Part shown: piece after piece, positions 63,016-64,000 of the stretch
How the letters are laid out: each line of letters begins with the position of its first letter
How positions within the stretch are numbered: position 1 is the stretch's first letter
Assembly: GCF_004762095.1 (NCBI RefSeq)
Contig: NZ_SIJH01000017.1
Span: forward strand, 1 to 64,000
Direction of reading: 5' to 3'
Source of the DNA: Tabrizicola caldifontis
GTDB lineage: Bacteria; Pseudomonadota; Alphaproteobacteria; Rhodobacterales; Rhodobacteraceae
Length of the DNA stretch: 64,000 nt
Translations under genes and position numbers: made by a program
Notes under the pieces: model-generated
Databases searched by the model: none
The model's input: only the letters and a program-made list of their open reading frames with translations
What the model was told of the DNA's origin: nothing

Positions 63016-63912
63016 ATGAAAAAGGTTCTCCTCGCGTCCAGCGTTCTGGCCCTGTCGGCCGGCTTCGCTTCCGCGGAAATCACGTTCTCCGGCTCGGCCG
63101 TGATGGGTGTTGGCGACAACGGCATCGGCGATCCGCGCTCGATCCTGGAAACCTATCTGACGGCCAGCGCCTCGGGCGAAACCGATGCCGGCCTGTCGTT
63201 CGGCTTCGAAACCACCATCGCGACCTACAAAACCGATGGCGACCTGAACGACGACGGCACCTCGGCTTTCATCTCGGGCGCGTTCGGCAAGCTGTCGATG
63301 GGTTCGGTCGCCGAAGCCGACGAAGTTGCCACCCTGCCGGACATCGGCGGCCTGTCGGGCCTTGGCGTGGACAACATCGCCGAAGCCTTCACCGGTGACA
63401 GCTCGGACCGTGAAACCCACGACGTGAACTACACCTATTCGGGTGGCCCGCTGACCTTCGGCGCGTCGGCCCACATCGGTTCTGCGGGTGAAGGCGATGG
63501 CTATGCCGTTGGCGTGAAGTACAGCTTCGGCGATGCCTATGTCGGCATCGGCTACAACGACGACAACGTGTCGGCGGCTGCTGGCACCGTGGTCTCGCTG
63601 TATGGCGGCGGCACCTTCGGCGCGGTCAGCGTCAAAGCGATGTGGTCGGAGTGGGATCCGGATGCCGCTGGCGACAAGCTGAACGCCTACGGCGTGCACA
63701 TGGACTACACCGTGGACGCGCTGACCATCTCGGCTCAGTACTCGGCGAACGATCTCGAGAACTTTGCCGGCAACGGTCATGAAGCGTTCGGTCTGGGTGC
63801 TGCCTATGATCTGGGCGGCGGCGCCAAGGTGGTTGGCGGTGTTGCCAACGTGACCAACGATAACCTGGACGATGATACCGTCTGGGAAATGGGTCTGTCG
63901 TTCACGTTCTAA
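63016..63912 (+). CDS. Porin (Rhodobacter-type outer-membrane porin)
   Basis: The 298-residue protein has a signal peptide (MKKVLLASSVLALSAGFASA) and a mature N-terminus EITFSGSAVMGVG like the trimeric 16-strand porin of Rhodobacter. Alternating strands fill the rest, e.g. LTFGASAHIGSAGEGDGYAVGVKYSF, and the C-terminal aromatic residue (SFTF) needed for Bam-dependent assembly is present. Acidic loops (DDNVSAAAG, DSSDRETHD) are expected at the pore mouth. ATG 63016 follows GAGGGAAAAGAG. It uses favoured codons (GGC, CTG, GTC) strongly, as a highly expressed gene would. A strong terminator follows. It is a single gene. Confidence 0.92.
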   Translation: MKKVLLASSVLALSAGFASAEITFSGSAVMGVGDNGIGDPRSILETYLTASASGETDAGLSFGFETTIATYKTDGDLNDDGTSAFISGAFGKLSMGSVAEADEVATLPDIGGLSGLGVDNIAEAFTGDSSDRETHDVNYTYSGGPLTFGASAHIGSAGEGDGYAVGVKYSFGDAYVGIGYNDDNVSAAAGTVVSLYGGGTFGAVSVKAMWSEWDPDAAGDKLNAYGVHMDYTVDALTISAQYSANDLENFAGNGHEAFGLGAAYDLGGGAKVVGGVANVTNDNLDDDTVWEMGLSFTF

Positions 63913-63935
63913 TCCTTCGGGATCGGACGATAGGG

Positions 63936-63968
63936 AAAGAGCGGGCATTGCCCGCTCTTTTCTTTTTT
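63936..63968 (+). terminator. Strong intrinsic terminator after the porin gene
   Basis: AAAGAGCGGGC / GCCCGCTCTTT 11-bp stem with an ATT loop followed by TCTTTTTT on the plus strand, 24 bases after the porin stop. Confidence 0.92.
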
Positions 63969-64000
63969 GCGCCAGGGGCTAGGGTCTGCCCGGCAGCTAA

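Overview
The window is about 64 kb of GC-rich chromosomal DNA that fits a member of the Rhodobacterales (Rhodobacteraceae, Alphaproteobacteria). The evidence is the gene content: homospermidine synthase, acrylyl-CoA reductase AcuI, a 49-residue aa3 oxidase subunit IV, a COQ9-type protein, a GAAC-N7-GAAC LexA box, glutathione-dependent formaldehyde dehydrogenase, an I78-type inhibitor lipoprotein and a Rhodobacter-type porin. Most genes are housekeeping genes in short operons. I recognised no tRNA, rRNA, CRISPR array, prophage or replication origin. The genus cannot be fixed from the sequence alone.

Layout, left to right. 1-7.0 kb: an IS5-type transposase remnant abuts a broken beta-hydroxyaspartate aldolase gene, followed by GAPDH, homospermidine synthase, rpsD, acuI and a badly frameshifted 3-hydroxyisobutyrate dehydrogenase relic. 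7.2-12.5 kb: a class IV aminotransferase, a phytanoyl-CoA dioxygenase-like protein and a sulfotransferase-like protein form a tight unit, followed by a secreted S33-type peptidase. 12.8-20.5 kb: eight minus-strand genes (coiled-coil protein, 375-aa unknown, AAA+ ATPase, membrane protein, DUF559 protein, DUF6638-like protein, small membrane protein, DUF1523-like protein), several joined by 4-base overlaps, look like one uncharacterised system. 20.7-33 kb: tsaC/sua5, an acyl-CoA dehydrogenase with an MBL-fold hydrolase, oxidase subunit IV, a lipoprotein, mscL, an MsrQ-like protein, a divergent ald/Lrp pair, a nucleotide-sugar epimerase, rpsU, COQ9, a quinone oxidoreductase and a LysR regulator.

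33-40 kb: a run of minus-strand genes contains the most interesting locus. A 107-residue peptide ends in a Cys/Thr/Ser/Asp-rich tail and lies just upstream of an MvdD-like ATP-grasp ligase, as expected for a graspetide (omega-ester RiPP) pathway. An 11-bp-stem hairpin lies between the two genes. Genes for a CPBP-like membrane protein with degenerate motifs and a SecD-P1-like secreted protein follow. 38-44 kb: formaldehyde dehydrogenase, an I78-type lipoprotein, cytochrome c', a LexA-controlled imuB without imuA or dnaE2 beside it, an FAD-linked oxidase and a second dead IS5-type copy.

44-64 kb: dnaX-ebfC-recR, a TlpA-like thioredoxin divergent from argH, a short lipoprotein, a DUF2834 protein, lysA, a TIGR02302/DUF4175 protein, a DUF1624 protein, pheT, the leuS-lptE-holA unit, a DUF3576 lipoprotein and a porin with a strong terminator. 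GC-rich palindromic repeats (CTCCCC...GTGGGGGAG type) are scattered through the window. They have extended at least one reading frame, that of the DUF559 protein.
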